From contig CP085828.1 in the NCBI GenBank assembly GCA_020809705.1, positions 6,820,001 to 6,884,000 of the forward strand: a DNA stretch of 64,000 nt, read 5' to 3'. Within the stretch, counting starts at the first letter, position 1, and the number at the start of each line of letters is the position of its first letter. The DNA is from Calonectria ilicicola. Taxonomy: Eukaryota > Ascomycota > Sordariomycetes > Hypocreales > Nectriaceae. This document shows positions 22,976 through 35,222 of the stretch, in pieces. A program made the position numbers and the translations under genes. Below the pieces are notes generated by a model. The model had not been told where the DNA came from. It worked only from the letters and a program-made list of their open reading frames with translations, and made no database searches.

Positions 22976-25761
22976 TTATCCCGCGAGTCGTTCAAGTTCT
23001 CGCAGAGCCTCGTCGGCTCGGGCCCTCTTCTGGTGCTCGTTTGGTGTCATGCTAAAGACCACCTCGAGACCGTCACCTTTGAGCTCCGTGCGGATAATCT
23101 CGAGAACATGACGCAGGCCGAGGGGTTCCTCTCTTGCGTCGGCATAGGAAACAGCAGTGCGCAAAAAGTTTCTGATTGTGCGACCCTGTGCCTAGTATTA
23201 GTACCTAAAACTGCACATTGAAACGAAGAACTGCACGAAAAGGAAAACATACATTTAGGCCAAGCTTTCCAAGATTCTCAAAGGCAATATCGACCCATGA
23301 GTCGTCAACTTTGACGTCCTGGTTCGTCGCAATCAGCTTCTTCCAGATTGCCGACTGGGCCTGCTCCGAGAGATCAGGATACGAGATTGTGAGGTGGATT
23401 CGGCTCTTGAAGGCATCATCAAAGTCTTCTCTACGGTTGGTGGTCAAGAAGAGAACACCCTGGAAGTACTCAATCTTTCTGAGGAACACTAGTTGTGAGC
23501 CGCATATTAGCTTTGACCAATGGTGGAGGTTGGGGACGTGGAGCCATGTACCTGCAACGACAGCATTACGATCCATCTCTGATGACTTTCGCTTGCATAG
23601 GAGCACATCGGCCTCATCTAGCAAGGAAACCGCATCCCATCTTCGTGTCAGGTAAAAGATTTCGTTGAGCTTCTTTTCAAGCAGTCCTGCTTCGGTGCTC
23701 AGTTCACCGGCCTGGATCGAGTATAGAGGCCGTTCAAGGTGGTCGGCCACGCTTTCTAAAATACTCGGTCAGTCCACAGGCAGCTTGAGAGTATTAAAAT
23801 AAAATTACCAGCAGTCAATGTCTTTCCAAGACCGGGCTTCCTATAACGCTGTTAGTTGGAAATGTGTGATAGAAACTATTTAAGAAAGGGGCTTACCCGT
23901 GCAGGAGGAAAATCAGTCCTTGTCCCTTGCCAGGCACCACATCATCAAAGGAGGCCTGACTTCTATATCCCTTTACCAAAGACTGGATGAGGTCTTTGGT
24001 TCCGCCCTCTAGTTGCAAGGACTCAAAAGCGGCTGTGTTCCATTTGACATCCTGCAGGCGGTCGCTGAGCACCCACACCCACTGCTTCTCCTTGAGCCCA
24101 AAGGCAGGGACCATGGACGGGAATAGGAGGTTGAAGTCTTCAGAAGAGACATGGAATACCTTGTTCACAGCCCTGGCCAGAGCCGCAAGGTCGTCACCAT
24201 CTGACTCGGACGGGTCCTTGGACTCCGCGGAGTGGCCAAAAGTCTTGAATTCTGTGATCTCCGCATAGTTGTCCGGATCGAACCCTTCATCGTCAATGTC
24301 GGACCAGTCCGAGTCGGAGGAATCGGGGCCGGTGGTGTCAGTTTCTGTATCAGATCCTGGCGCATGCCATCCAGGCGGAGGGGGTATGCTGCTAGGAGGT
24401 ACCCCAGGAGGTACCCCAGGCATCGGTGGCCTTCCGCTCGGTGGCCTTGCCCCCTGCGGCCTCTGAAGAATGATGCCTCTGGGCTTTGTAGTGGCCTTTT
24501 TCCTATTCGAATTAGACTTGTCGCGGAGGTTTTCGAGCCAGATCGGTGGCATGGCGGCTTGCTTGGTGAAAGCGGTGCAGTCAATCATGACCCGTTCGTC
24601 CATCTAGCCACCATGTTAGCATTTAATCCTTTTTAGATGGGGAACAGCGACAACTCTGCAAAAGAATTTTGACTCACCTGCTTCGCAGTGTCGTTTGAAT
24701 CCACAAGGGCGCTGAACATGTGAAAGTCATTATTCCATGAAGGACCGTGGTATGCTTGTGAAGCAAAGGAGGTGAACTTCGGGCCAAGGAGCCTTTGTAA
24801 AGTTGAAGACCTAGCAAGCAGGGTTTCCTTTTTACTTGCCCAGTCAGGACAGTGATCTATCGGCACCAGAGGAAGCTCCTCAATCTTGGACAAGCTCTTA
24901 GCGTGGAACGGCAGAGTGTAGCGCTTTCTGACGATGCCAGGCTTTGTGCCGTTGAAGCCAACCCTGAGTCCCATCACCATCCAGCTATACCCGGACCAAG
25001 AGTCGCTGGCATTGATACTGCGACAGATCCAGCATTCTTTGACATTATTCACGCTAGCAATAACAAGACTGTTGGGTGGGAAGATGGTCCAGAGGATTTC
25101 TGTCGGAATCTTGCCCATCTTGGTGTATTTTTCATAGTCGAGGACGATGCTCTTCATCAAGCCATTGGTCTTGATGAAATCATGCAACCACCCAACCTCT
25201 TGTCGAAGTTGAGGGCTGATAGTTTGGTCTTCAGCCATGGCCTTGATCTCATTCCGGTAGAAGAACAGCTCCTTGAAGGGGCTGCTTATCTTGATGGGGG
25301 TGCTCAGGACGTCAGTGCCCTCGTAATAATCGACAGCAATCTTCCTGAAGGCATCGCACAAAGTCTCGGATCGAATCTCGAGCTCGAGGCGGGAGAGACT
25401 CAGGTCCTTCTTGTTGCGTACCCACACCCTGCGCAGGACTAAGGCGTACTCGTCATACGCAGCCCGCTCTTCATGGCCCTCTTTCTTGCTCGTGCTGGGA
25501 GCCCACTTCTCGGTGGGCATAATCTGAACATCTCGATCGTAACCTCGTCGATGGTACTCGACGATATCCGCAAAGCCCTTTGGCTGTGAGTCTTCGATAG
25601 TCTGGTGAGGAGTTGCGACCCCGTGTTAGTGTGCACTGACTCTCTATAGTAACTTTGGTCTCGGATTGATTTGGAAATACCTCAGCTTCGCCATGACCAA
25701 GCTCGGCATCAGTGGCCGTGGGGGGCTCGTCTGGCACAGACCCGAAACAGTTGAGCGGCAT
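22976..25761 (-). CDS. Fungal AAA-family ATPase with DUF7025-type N-terminus
   Basis: Seven exons in consistent phase: 25761-25681, 25601-24678, 24603-23897, 23840-23809, 23755-23552, 23488-23253, 23185-22976; 797 residues. The N-terminal half (about 60-340) resembles the DUF7025 domain of fungal AAA proteins. A Pro-rich linker (about 370-405) and an acidic Ser/Asp stretch follow. The single AAA module has Walker A GKPGLGKT at 571-578 (split by an intron), Walker B SLLDEAD at 625-631, sensor Asn in LFLTTNR at about 667 and an arginine at about 679 (AFKSRIH), then a C-terminal lid. All ATPase motifs are intact. Distantly like the Bcs1/spastin fold, but the family has no established function; substrate and location are unknown. 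It stands isolated, with more than 2 kb of gene-poor DNA on both sides. Confidence 0.85.
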
Positions 25762-27874
25762 TGTTACACGAAACGAAACAAAACAAGAATATGATCGCCG
25801 CTGGGATACGGGCTGTTGGGTGCGGCGTAGTTCAATCTCAAAACAATTTATAACTACGGACAAGGAACTGACACTGACAGAGCCGCGAGCAAGAGAGACA
25901 GGTTTTTCAATGGAATTAAATACCTCTTGTGACGAGATTGTGATGTAAAAATATAGTCCGCGTGCCGTGCACACCAATTCGCCTTCTGTCGACGAATTAA
26001 CTACATTGTAGACTATCCCAACTGCTCGAGCTGCATCTCCCCCCCACCTGTGCCCAGCCCCCAAGAGGCAATCGGGTGCGACTGCAGCCTAAAGCATCCC
26101 GTCGTGCTGTAAGCTTACATGGGAATAACAGTCAATTTGTGCCATCCTGAGTCATATGCACATTTACATCCGCCCAATGGCTGGCGCGAAGGTGAGGTTG
26201 TTGACAGCTGTTCCCGCAGGTGCTGCTGCAATGCAGCCTAGGTTGCAACCCCAGCTCCGGGTCTGGGGTTGAACGAGTTTTGATGGATGAGTAAGACAAG
26301 GGCACATGTTGCAATTTTTTTTAATTTGCCTTTTTCAACGACTTCCAAGACGATGCTAGTTGGGCCAAGGCCGTCGAACCCGTCTTGTCCGTCTTGGCTG
26401 TTCTATGTAAAATATGCCCCGACATTCTAGGCCGTCACCGACCCCACCAACTCACCGAGTGCGGGGCACCACCGTCGCCTTGTTCGCTATCGGATAAATT
26501 TAATAGCAGCGGGAACAAGTTAGTTCGCCCTCCACCGGAGACTATTTAACTCTTCTGAGGCTTGGGGAAACCTAATCACGGTGGTCTATGTATCGTTTAG
26601 AACCAAACCAGCTCCGAGCCCGAGCTTAGGTTTATTCTCCCTCCCCTTCCACCTTCCCCTCGGCCATCATATGTCCTGTTTATCGACAAGAATCCCGGTC
26701 GACACGCCGTACACGTGCCAATAAGTGCTGCCTGCCCCCCACCATCCCGTCACGGGCCGCCCCTGCCAGTGGATAATATACCTCACGGCCGAGTCCTCTG
26801 TGAGGCCTATGGGAAGGGCTGCCGTTAAACTATCTTCCGACCCCTCTTGCGAGTTGCTCGGTTGGGTTTATCATGGGCCGCCGGCCATGTTGTTGCGAGA
26901 TGCCCCTCACCTTTTCACGACCTGGCTTCGTCCCATTCTCTGCGGGCCTGGCCTAGCTCAACTTGACACCGGATGAGACAGCCTGCCTCGCCTAGCAGCA
27001 CCTGGCAGCACACACGGCAGCACGCACGGCACAATACGGCAAGGATCAAGCGCCCGAAAGCCGCTAGGGAGGTGCGCACTGGTCCCGATGTAACGCGAGA
27101 AACTCCAAACGGAGGCTGGACCCCGTCGATCCTGAACCGCTTGCGAGCTAGACGCGTTCCGACTTGGTCAGCGCCGTCAAAGAGCCGCAACGCCTCCCAA
27201 ATCAACCGCCGCCGGGGAAGACATGCCGCAGCAGCGTCGCCTCGCCTCTAGTGCCGACCTCCCGCGAAACGGATCCAGAGTCGTCTCACTCTAACTTTCC
27301 CCGCCTTTGCTTAGGTTGCATCAAAGCGCCAGCTTGCATGCGGGTGGCATCATATACGTGCTTTCTGTCATACATTGTCCACGACGAGATAGCCGAGGAC
27401 TCCATCACCCACAACGGACAATACAAGGGGCACAGTCTCTCTGCCCCTGGACGTTTTTTTACTTTTTCGATCACCCTCTCTGTCCCGCACTTCCCGCGCT
27501 TCTTCCCCATTCCAACACCAAACCAGGCAAAGCTCGACGCTCCTCCCATGTGGCCATCGCGCATGAACTGCCCGCTAACTCGTTGCCAACCCCCACGTGG
27601 ACCCCCGGGGCCCCTCAGACGATCAGACGTATACAGCGGCAAGATAACTTGTGAGAATCACTACTAGAACCGCTCATTTCCCCTCTCCCGCCCGTTTCGC
27701 AATTCCTCTGAGCGCTTTCTCCTTACCTCTCACCAATTGGCGCCTGCAACCCACGAGAAAAGGAAAAAAACAATAAGAACCCACGACTTGGGAGCTCCGA
27801 ATGTTCCCATCATAACCTCTCCCCCCTTCTTTCCCCCCTACACGCCAAATCACCCAATCTCTCCGTCGTCAGTC
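25762..27874. other. Divergent intergenic region
   Basis: About 2.1 kb between the divergent AAA ATPase and kinase-fold genes. No domain-bearing frame. The part from about 27440 is pyrimidine-rich on the + strand, fitting the leader of the downstream gene. Confidence 0.5.
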
Positions 27875-28693
27875 ATGTCTAGCAACCGCAACAGCAATGT
27901 CGAGCTTCTGGCGGCCCTGGTAGACCCTGATGACAACGACGCGGCCGAGTATCGCTTTCTCGTCGACGGCAAGCAGATCAAGTACGTCACTGTCGAGGCG
28001 GGGGTGCTGCCCAGGGACGATCGTACCTTTGCGCCCGTGCTCATCCCACTGCTCCCCGAATTCCCTCCCGGTGACTGGAATGAGGCCCGCGTATGCGAAG
28101 ACGAGCAAACTGGACGTCCTGTCTTTTCCAACATGAAGCGGGCCCGACTTCCCGGCATTGGAAACATTTGGCACAAGACCAATATCAACCACCTTGAGCT
28201 GCACCAGCTGGACCGTGTGCGCCAGACCCTACATCGCGTTACCCACCCTGACTTTGATCGGCCCATGCTGGCCAAGTTTGCCCAGTTCCCCTGGGAGATT
28301 CCCTATTTCGCCGCCGAGACGACATCATATGAGTGGATCCACAGCCGGGGCATCGGACCCGAATTCCTCGGCCACATTCACGAGGACGGCCGGGTGATTG
28401 GGTTCCTGCTCGAGGAGATCACCGGCACGCGGACCGCGGAGCCGCGGGACCTTACGGCATGCCAGCGCAGCCTGGCCAAGCTACATGCACTGGAAATCAA
28501 GCACTGCGACATCAACAAGCACAACTTCCTAATCCGTGACGACGGCACGGCGGTCCTAATCGACTTTGAGACGGCTCAAAAGTGCGAGGACGGCGAGGAC
28601 CTCGACGCCGAGTATTGGAGCCTGAAGGCGTCGCTGGAAGACACCTCTGGGCGGGGAGGGGCCGGCATGGCAAGCGATTCGAGCTCGGACTGA
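27875..28693 (+). CDS. Protein-kinase-fold (phosphotransferase-like) protein, atypical
   Basis: 272 residues, single exon, from ATG 27875. The C-terminal part has a recognisable catalytic loop, HCDINKHNFLI, with Asp212 and Asn217, and a metal-binding motif LIDFE at 229-232 in which DFG is replaced by DFE. A hinge-like stretch LLEEITGTR comes just before. A Lys at about 134 and Glu at about 148 could be the beta3 Lys and alphaC Glu. I see no glycine-rich loop. It belongs to the broad fungal group often labelled kinase-like or aminoglycoside-phosphotransferase-like; substrate unknown. The tail is Gly/Ser-rich and acidic. It may keep phosphotransferase activity, since Asp and Asn are present. 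Confidence 0.65.
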   Translation: MSSNRNSNVELLAALVDPDDNDAAEYRFLVDGKQIKYVTVEAGVLPRDDRTFAPVLIPLLPEFPPGDWNEARVCEDEQTGRPVFSNMKRARLPGIGNIWHKTNINHLELHQLDRVRQTLHRVTHPDFDRPMLAKFAQFPWEIPYFAAETTSYEWIHSRGIGPEFLGHIHEDGRVIGFLLEEITGTRTAEPRDLTACQRSLAKLHALEIKHCDINKHNFLIRDDGTAVLIDFETAQKCEDGEDLDAEYWSLKASLEDTSGRGGAGMASDSSSD

Positions 28694-29344
28694 CTTGCTT
28701 GACTGAAAGTAAGCGGGGGAAGCTTATATTATGATTGTTATTACTAGTATTTTTAAGGTTTGGATATGGAGGCATGACTAGGATGGGAAATTGGGAGCCA
28801 CGGAACTACGTATATACGAACAAGGGTTTGGCTTAATGACTTGGAGTTTTTTGTCTTTAGGTTTAATTCTCAATGGTTTAAAATTATTTTGATTACAAAG
28901 AACAGGTTTATTATGAAGTTGGAAAGAAATACATTTTGATCATCACCTTTGTACTTGCTAGTGAAGAATCCATGTGGGAGGACAGCTACGACTACTACTA
29001 GTATGTCACTGCTAGTAAGGAGTACGGCATTGTGAAACCACCTCACCTGAGACATATCACATAAAAAGCAATGCAAGTCATGAGCTAAGTGAACTCTCTT
29101 CATCTATTTTCACACAAAATGGTATCCTGTTTTCAGCTTCTAAAACCAAGGGGTCGACACAGTCGACTTTGTAGTTCTACGTCAGGCCTCTTTCATACCA
29201 AAACGCCAACCCTGGCTCCCAAAAGAATAATAAGAAAAAAAATCCAATGCAAAAGAACGCCGACAAAATCGTACATGGTGTGGGCCAGGGCGATGTATCT
29301 CCTCCATCTCATTTCTCTTCATCCCATCTCATATTCATTCTCGC
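28694..29344. other. Intergenic region between convergent genes
   Basis: 3' flanks of the kinase-fold and lactonase genes, AT-rich. No gene seen. Confidence 0.55.
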
Positions 29345-30526
29345 TTAAGCAATCTGCTGGATGAACTGGGGTCCGTAGCCGGCCTCACCAAAGAGAGGTC
29401 CAGCAATGGTGCCCATGTAGTTGGAGTCGAGCTTGCCGTTCTTGCCAATGTCGATGACAGCAACACCGTAGTCACCGTCCTGGTTGGCGGAGAAGATGTA
29501 GTCGGCGGTCTTGTCGAGGCTGAACATGCGGGGGATGAGACCGCCAGAGGAGACGGTGTCGCTGAACTTGAGCTCGACGCTGCCGCAGTCGCTCTTGCTG
29601 ACCTTGAAGTGGGCAATCGAGTCGGTGGTGTTGCCGCTCAGACGGTTGGAGATGTAGATGTCCTGGTTGTTGGGGGTGATGGCAATCTCACCAGCAGAGG
29701 CAGTGGTAGCGTTGGCGGGAGGGTAAGCATCGCCGTAGGTGGAGACGGCCTGGGTCTGGGTGAAGGTCAACTTGTCGGTCTCATACTTGACAGAGTAGAC
29801 GAGGGCCTTGTTGAGCATCTCGCACACGACAATGTAGTGGGTGGCCTTGGAGGCACCAGCAGGGTACCAGACGGCGTGGCGGGGACCGCAGCCAGCGTCA
29901 ACGCGGGCAGACTCGAGCTTCTTGAAGGCGTCCTTCTTGGAGTCGATGATGAGGATGGAGTCAGTTCCAAGGTCGTTGACGGTGAAGTAGCGGCCAGTGG
30001 GGTCGAGCAAGACCTGGTGAGGGTGGGCAGCGCTCTGGCGGGCCTCGTTGGGGCCGAGCTTGTCGTCACTCTTGATGGTCTTCATGAGCTTAAGACCGCC
30101 GTTCTCGACGTTCCAAACATCGACAGTACCGTTGCCGTAGGCAGCACCAACCATGCGGGTACCGGCCTTGTTGAGCTCGAGGTGGACGACACCAGAGCTG
30201 CCGTTCTGGCTGGCCTTGAGGTTGAGCTTGTTGTTGGCCAGATCAATCTCATAGTAGTTGATCTCCTTGGAGTTCTCGTCGACGGCGTACAGGCGGTTGG
30301 GGGCCACATAGGTCATCCATGAGGGAGCACCACGGGAAGTCTCGTTGATGGCAAAGGTGAACTTCTTCTCGCTCTTGTAGTAGTCGGCAAGGTAGATGTT
30401 GCCGGTGTGGCCCATGAGAACACGGGCGTCGGGAGTGGCAGAGTAGCCTGCGCGAGTGTTGAGAGCACTGGGGAGGGCCGAAGCAGTGGCGGCGAAGGCA
30501 GCCGCGAAGCTGGCGGAGAACTTCAT
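29345..30526 (-). CDS. Secreted lactonase-family beta-propeller protein (6-phosphogluconolactonase / muconate cyclase type)
   Basis: 393 residues, single exon, ATG at 30526. The N-terminus MKFSASFAAAFAATASALP is a classical secretion signal. The rest matches the lactonase family of seven-bladed propellers: RQSAAHPHQVLLDPTGRYF, a DLGTDSILIID blade strand, GCGPRHAVWYP, and SAGEIAITPNNQDIYISNR. The HPHQ and GPRHAVWYP segments are the usual conserved active-face motifs. Secreted fungal members differ from cytosolic Pgl and their substrates are mostly unknown; a lactone or cyclic muconate-like substrate is likely by family. Codon use is strongly biased (C/G third positions), suggesting high expression. 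A long open frame on the opposite strand is a by-product of that bias. Confidence 0.85.
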   Translation of the reverse strand: MKFSASFAAAFAATASALPSALNTRAGYSATPDARVLMGHTGNIYLADYYKSEKKFTFAINETSRGAPSWMTYVAPNRLYAVDENSKEINYYEIDLANNKLNLKASQNGSSGVVHLELNKAGTRMVGAAYGNGTVDVWNVENGGLKLMKTIKSDDKLGPNEARQSAAHPHQVLLDPTGRYFTVNDLGTDSILIIDSKKDAFKKLESARVDAGCGPRHAVWYPAGASKATHYIVVCEMLNKALVYSVKYETDKLTFTQTQAVSTYGDAYPPANATTASAGEIAITPNNQDIYISNRLSGNTTDSIAHFKVSKSDCGSVELKFSDTVSSGGLIPRMFSLDKTADYIFSANQDGDYGVAVIDIGKNGKLDSNYMGTIAGPLFGEAGYGPQFIQQIA

Positions 30527-33500
30527 GGTGACAATGGTTGAATTGAGTAACGGTTGTGGTTGGAAGTGATGGTGTGTTGAATAAGTAAGTGTGGGGAGGT
30601 ACGACAGTCAATGCCGATGCGATGTGCGATGTGAGGGGGGGATATATGCAGGTGAAATAAGCGTAAAAGTATTTAGCGAGAATGGAAGGAGCTTAAAATA
30701 AGAACGGTCCAAAAAAGGGATGAGCGGAAAGAGCTGGGATTTGTTCTGAGGTGAGTGAGGCTATGGGAGTCCGAACCCTGGGAGGCGGCGCGCCAGAGTA
30801 TATAAGCCTCGCGCCAAAATATCTTTTCACTGAAGCTCATGAGGCGCATCCCTGCAGCGAGGCGTTTGCTTGCTCCTCCACAGCGCCAATCTGTTGGAGT
30901 GTGGAGGCCTGACTTTGGCTTGGCACGGGGGATTCACTGGGAACAGACGTGAGCCGGCGGCCGGACATCAAACAGCCCCTGTCTCGGGTTCGGCCAGCTT
31001 CTTGTTCGCGAGAGGAGGGGACGAGGAACAGAGCTCGGGCTCACATAGTGGATTGGACAGCTTAGCGGGTGGGTAGCGACAGGCTCAGGGCTGGTTCGTC
31101 AGATGGTCATTTTGTCATTGTCATGGTCATGGCCACGGCAGCAAAAAGCAGCAGCGGCTTTCTTTGATGTGCTGCCTTTCTTTGGAGGAGGTGACTGTGA
31201 CTGCCAGCCACAGACCGCCAACAACCGACAGTAGCGGGCTCACCCAAAATAACCACAAGCCAGTGATTGATCAGCCACAGGGCGGGCTCCTTGCAGCTGA
31301 CTGGCCGTAGCCCTTTGAGACATGGACCGGCGCGTCTGACAGTGCATCTAGCCCCCAGTGTAGGGGGGCTGTGCGCGCCATGTCATCGAGTTCGGCGACC
31401 ACTCGCGCTGACTGTCTAGAACTGAGTGGGAAGCAAAAAGCAGCCGTGGGCTTGGCTGGCGCGCGCGCTCGAAAACGAGAACCAAAGAAACAGCAGCTGG
31501 GCCATGGACGTGTGAACAGGGAAACGGTACCCGGGGAGAGCACGCAGATGCAGGGGCAGGTGGCTGTTGCCCACAAGACCACGCAAGATCCCCCCTGCTG
31601 TTCCTTGCGGTGCCTTGCTGTTCACTGGTTGGGCTGGAGGGATGAAGAAGAAACGAGCTGCCCTGCTCATCTGGCCAACAAAGGAACGAGCAGCAGCCTT
31701 CCGTTTCACCACAAAGCCGCAAACGGGCAAACAGCTCATTGTGATAGGCCCGATGGCGAGCGTGCAGATCTCAGGGCTGAATTTTGCTGTTTGAGACGGG
31801 ATGAAAGGGCAAGACGCCATGTTTCTTGTTCACGACCTTCTGAGTGAATCCAACCCTCTGACTGGGCATACACTTTGGCGCTGTGGAGCCCCCTCTGCTC
31901 TCCCCTTGGCCAGCCTTACAGGGGGGAACACACAGACAGACAGGACAGGACAGCAGCCCAAAGGGGGGCAGCAACTCGCTGGCGGCGCTTGCCAGGCCTG
32001 CCAGCCAGTCATTCGGGCGTCTACCCGAAGCTACCGACAGAGTTGCCCCCTCACAGGGCGACCTTTTTTACTTTTGCGGGGTTGTGCCAGGGGTCATAGT
32101 TAACGGGTCACAAAACGGGGTCACAACAGGGTCAGAACATCAGAAAATAGTGTTTGACAACGCAGTTGGGATCGACAAACGCCGACACCGGATTGGAAGG
32201 GCTACCGTGTTGCGCGACCTGCATGAGGCCTTTTTTCTTCAATTGCTGTTTTTTAACATTTTTTAAGGTTGCCCGTTTCTCTGGGGCCGAAATGTAACGC
32301 CACACGGAGCTTCTATTTGATCTGTGGAGAGAGATGGAGGAGAAGAGGAGAAGGGAGGGGGTTGGTCTGGGGCAATCCGAGTTGAAAAGTGACCGGTTGG
32401 TGATGGACAAGGGCCAAGAAATGCACTCAATTAGTCATGGGAATCAGGTGTGCGCCTGCCGCCTGCAGCCTGCTTCATTTAGTCACGGAGTCTTTGCGGC
32501 GTGTTTGGGACTTTGCTTATTGTTCCTGGCTCAAAGAGGGTGGTTGAATCGCCGCCCTTTGCGGCTGGTCTTGGCTGATCCCCCTGGGCGGCTATACGCT
32601 CTCAACATCAAACATTGGCTTCCCTGTCGTGATCCGCAAACTGTAGGCCTTGAGGCCGCCTGCCGAAACGTGGGATCTGGCCCGGTCTATGCAGCCCACC
32701 CGCCCGTGATTAAAATTCAGGGTCGCATTCTTGTGCAGTTGTTGTTTGCTTGCATGTTTGGCCCGCCACTCTGACCGCAACATGTTGTCACCAACACACT
32801 TGATGGCCCTAAATTTTCGCCCATCACCCTAGCCGCGCGGGAGGTTTGTCACCGATGTGCTGTAAATGGGCGGTTGGGGCTGAGCACTCAAAATCCTTCC
32901 ATAAGCACATAGTCTGCGATACGCAAACCAACGCGAAAAAGAAGAAAAATGATGGTTCACATTGCCCCTTGAATTACAAGGATCCTCCCTACGTCATGCC
33001 CAGCGTCGGTCGGAAATTTGGTAGCGTCCAAAATTCGCAAACTTTGCGTTGTCCAACTGTCAAGTTTCATGTCTGGGCGGTCGGCCTGAGCCCGTCCGTT
33101 GATCTCCCGCCCCCCTCTGCAAATCATCTGCTTGGATGCCCCAATCCGCGTAAACTGCAAACTGTAAAATGCAAACTGCAGTTTGCCGTGCCAAACCGAA
33201 TATTACAAACACAAGCGAGTGCTCTCCCGAAAGTTTGCCAACCTCTTTTTTTTTTGTCCCTAGTGTTTCCCATGGCGAACCGGTGTAGCACCAATAGCAA
33301 GCAAAGTAAGCAGTACGAGCTGACGGGGGCGGAGCTGACGTCTCTCGTAAGACGCTTAGATCCTGTTGGACGGTAGTTCGGGGACCAACCTCTTGGCAAT
33401 CCTTTGCATAATTCAGATAATTTCGTCTATGGCCGATCCCATCTTGGCACACGATCTGTGGCGCATAGAGTATGGTGCGAAGCATTTGATGCATGCACCC

Positions 33501-35222
33501 TGGCCAGCTTGGTGGCGAAAACCCAAGAGAGGGAATAGAAGGGAATAAAATTGCATATAGCCGGCCAGGATGAAGAAAATGAAATAATTCTTATGATAAT
33601 ATCGCTATTGGTATCAAATGAAGGATTAATTGCTGCTGGGATTTTTAGTTTGATGGTTGAATTATCGTGTTGAGTTCATTGTGATTTCAACGCTGTAACC
33701 CAAACGGATTGCAAACCCGAAGTGCAACCAAACGTCGTACCGCGCAAATTCAGAGTCATACGCAAGCTAATAAGATTCGCATTGGCACCCAGTGAATACG
33801 TATCGGCCCACATGTCTAATTCGCTATTGTATTTGTTGAAATCCCAAAGTTCTGGTAATTTCGTCGCAGTTTTTGATGCTATCGCGATTGAGAGTGAACC
33901 TACCCTATTGTCTAGTCATTGCATTCAACCTGTTCAATACATCCACGCTGTCAATATTAGATAGTCCCTCAAGGCCTCAAAGGGCAAGATTTGGTGATCT
34001 CGCGCTGTTCGTATAGATATCCAGCTCGCATGGATCCGTGACACTTCTGAATAGCCATGTGATTGCTCAAACGTCAAGCTTGGCTACAAGTACAAACAAT
34101 GTCAAGGTTTTGGCAATCATCACACAGACTCACTCCTAAGCGAAGAGTTCATCATTGTCACACGAATGCCAGGAACAGGAATCATATTCTTCCTCACAAC
34201 TATATATTGCCTCCTTTCCGCCTTTCGACAGTCACTGCTTTCTCAGCATCCTCATCACATTTACATCAAGATTTTCTTTTACCCTGCCCGCGCCTTCAAG
34301 GGTCATCGTTGCTACAAAGTTACGTTGGTTGAGACTTGGCCCTTTGCAATGGTATTCCTGCCTACTTACATGCATGCCGCAGCTCACCCACACGCTCATG
34401 CCCTCCCTTTGCCGCAACCTGTTGTCGCTTGACCCGGTTCTGGCCACCAGACTCAGATCGAGCCGCTGTTCCCCATTTGACCTATCCTCTGCTTGCGCCG
34501 ACGCCCTTTACACGCTGCCCCATCACTAAATGTGGCGTTCGTGGCGCCCTCGACGAGCGAAGAATTGTGACTGACATTGCGGCGAGACGGCCGGGCTCCT
34601 GGTTGCCCTAGTAGAACGAGGGTAATTTCACATCAGTATTTGCTTTTGTTCTTAGCCATTCACTAATGTACTTATATCACAGGAGAATGATTCTCAAGTA
34701 CTCTACCTCACTGATTGTGTTGGTGTCACTCACACTGAGGCGACATGGTTTATATGCTAGACTCCCTCGACGTGCTTCTAATTCTTCTCTGGCTTGACAC
34801 GATCGGAGAAACATCGAAATCAACGACTCCCATCGAGGATGAAAAGTGTAAGGTCATAAGTGGCCATTACGATTTTCTTCTTCTAAACCGTCCCTGATCC
34901 ACTTGCCCGTTATTTTTGTGTCGGGCCGGCGGAAGGCGACCAGAACTGGATGATGGAATATTCAGGAAGCATCTCTCTCCACTCTAGCTTATCATACACA
35001 ATTGATTCACAAACGAGTCTGAAGTCGGATATTATACCTCCTTCTCTAACTTGGGACTCAAAGAACAATTTCTTGTCAGCGCTTTTAGTTGCTTAGCCCT
35101 AGCATGAGCAAGCCGTGGACGTCGACATGGACGATTTAGCTTGGGCCTCTATCCTTCCAACGCCCATCACCCGTCACCATAACTCCACCATTGACTCTAA
35201 TAAGGACATGTTACTGGGCTAG
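30527..35222. other. Long gene-poor region upstream of the lactonase (4.7 kb)
   Basis: Begins with the lactonase promoter, with TATA-like ATATAT at about 30641-30648 and TATATAAG at about 30798-30806. Overlapping open frames at 31270-31850 on both strands have no domain and look like GC-driven chance. A CA/TG-rich stretch with repeated AAACTGCAAACTG-like words lies near 33148-33185. No gene is supported. Confidence 0.45.

Noticed and set aside
29609..30322. 237-codon open frame on the + strand
   Set aside because: Antisense to the lactonase gene; its Val/Gly/Asp-rich translation is what strong third-position bias on the other strand produces.
31270..31850. Overlapping open frames of 100-158 codons on both strands
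   Set aside because: No domain, mutually overlapping, no promoter or intron signals; explained by base composition.
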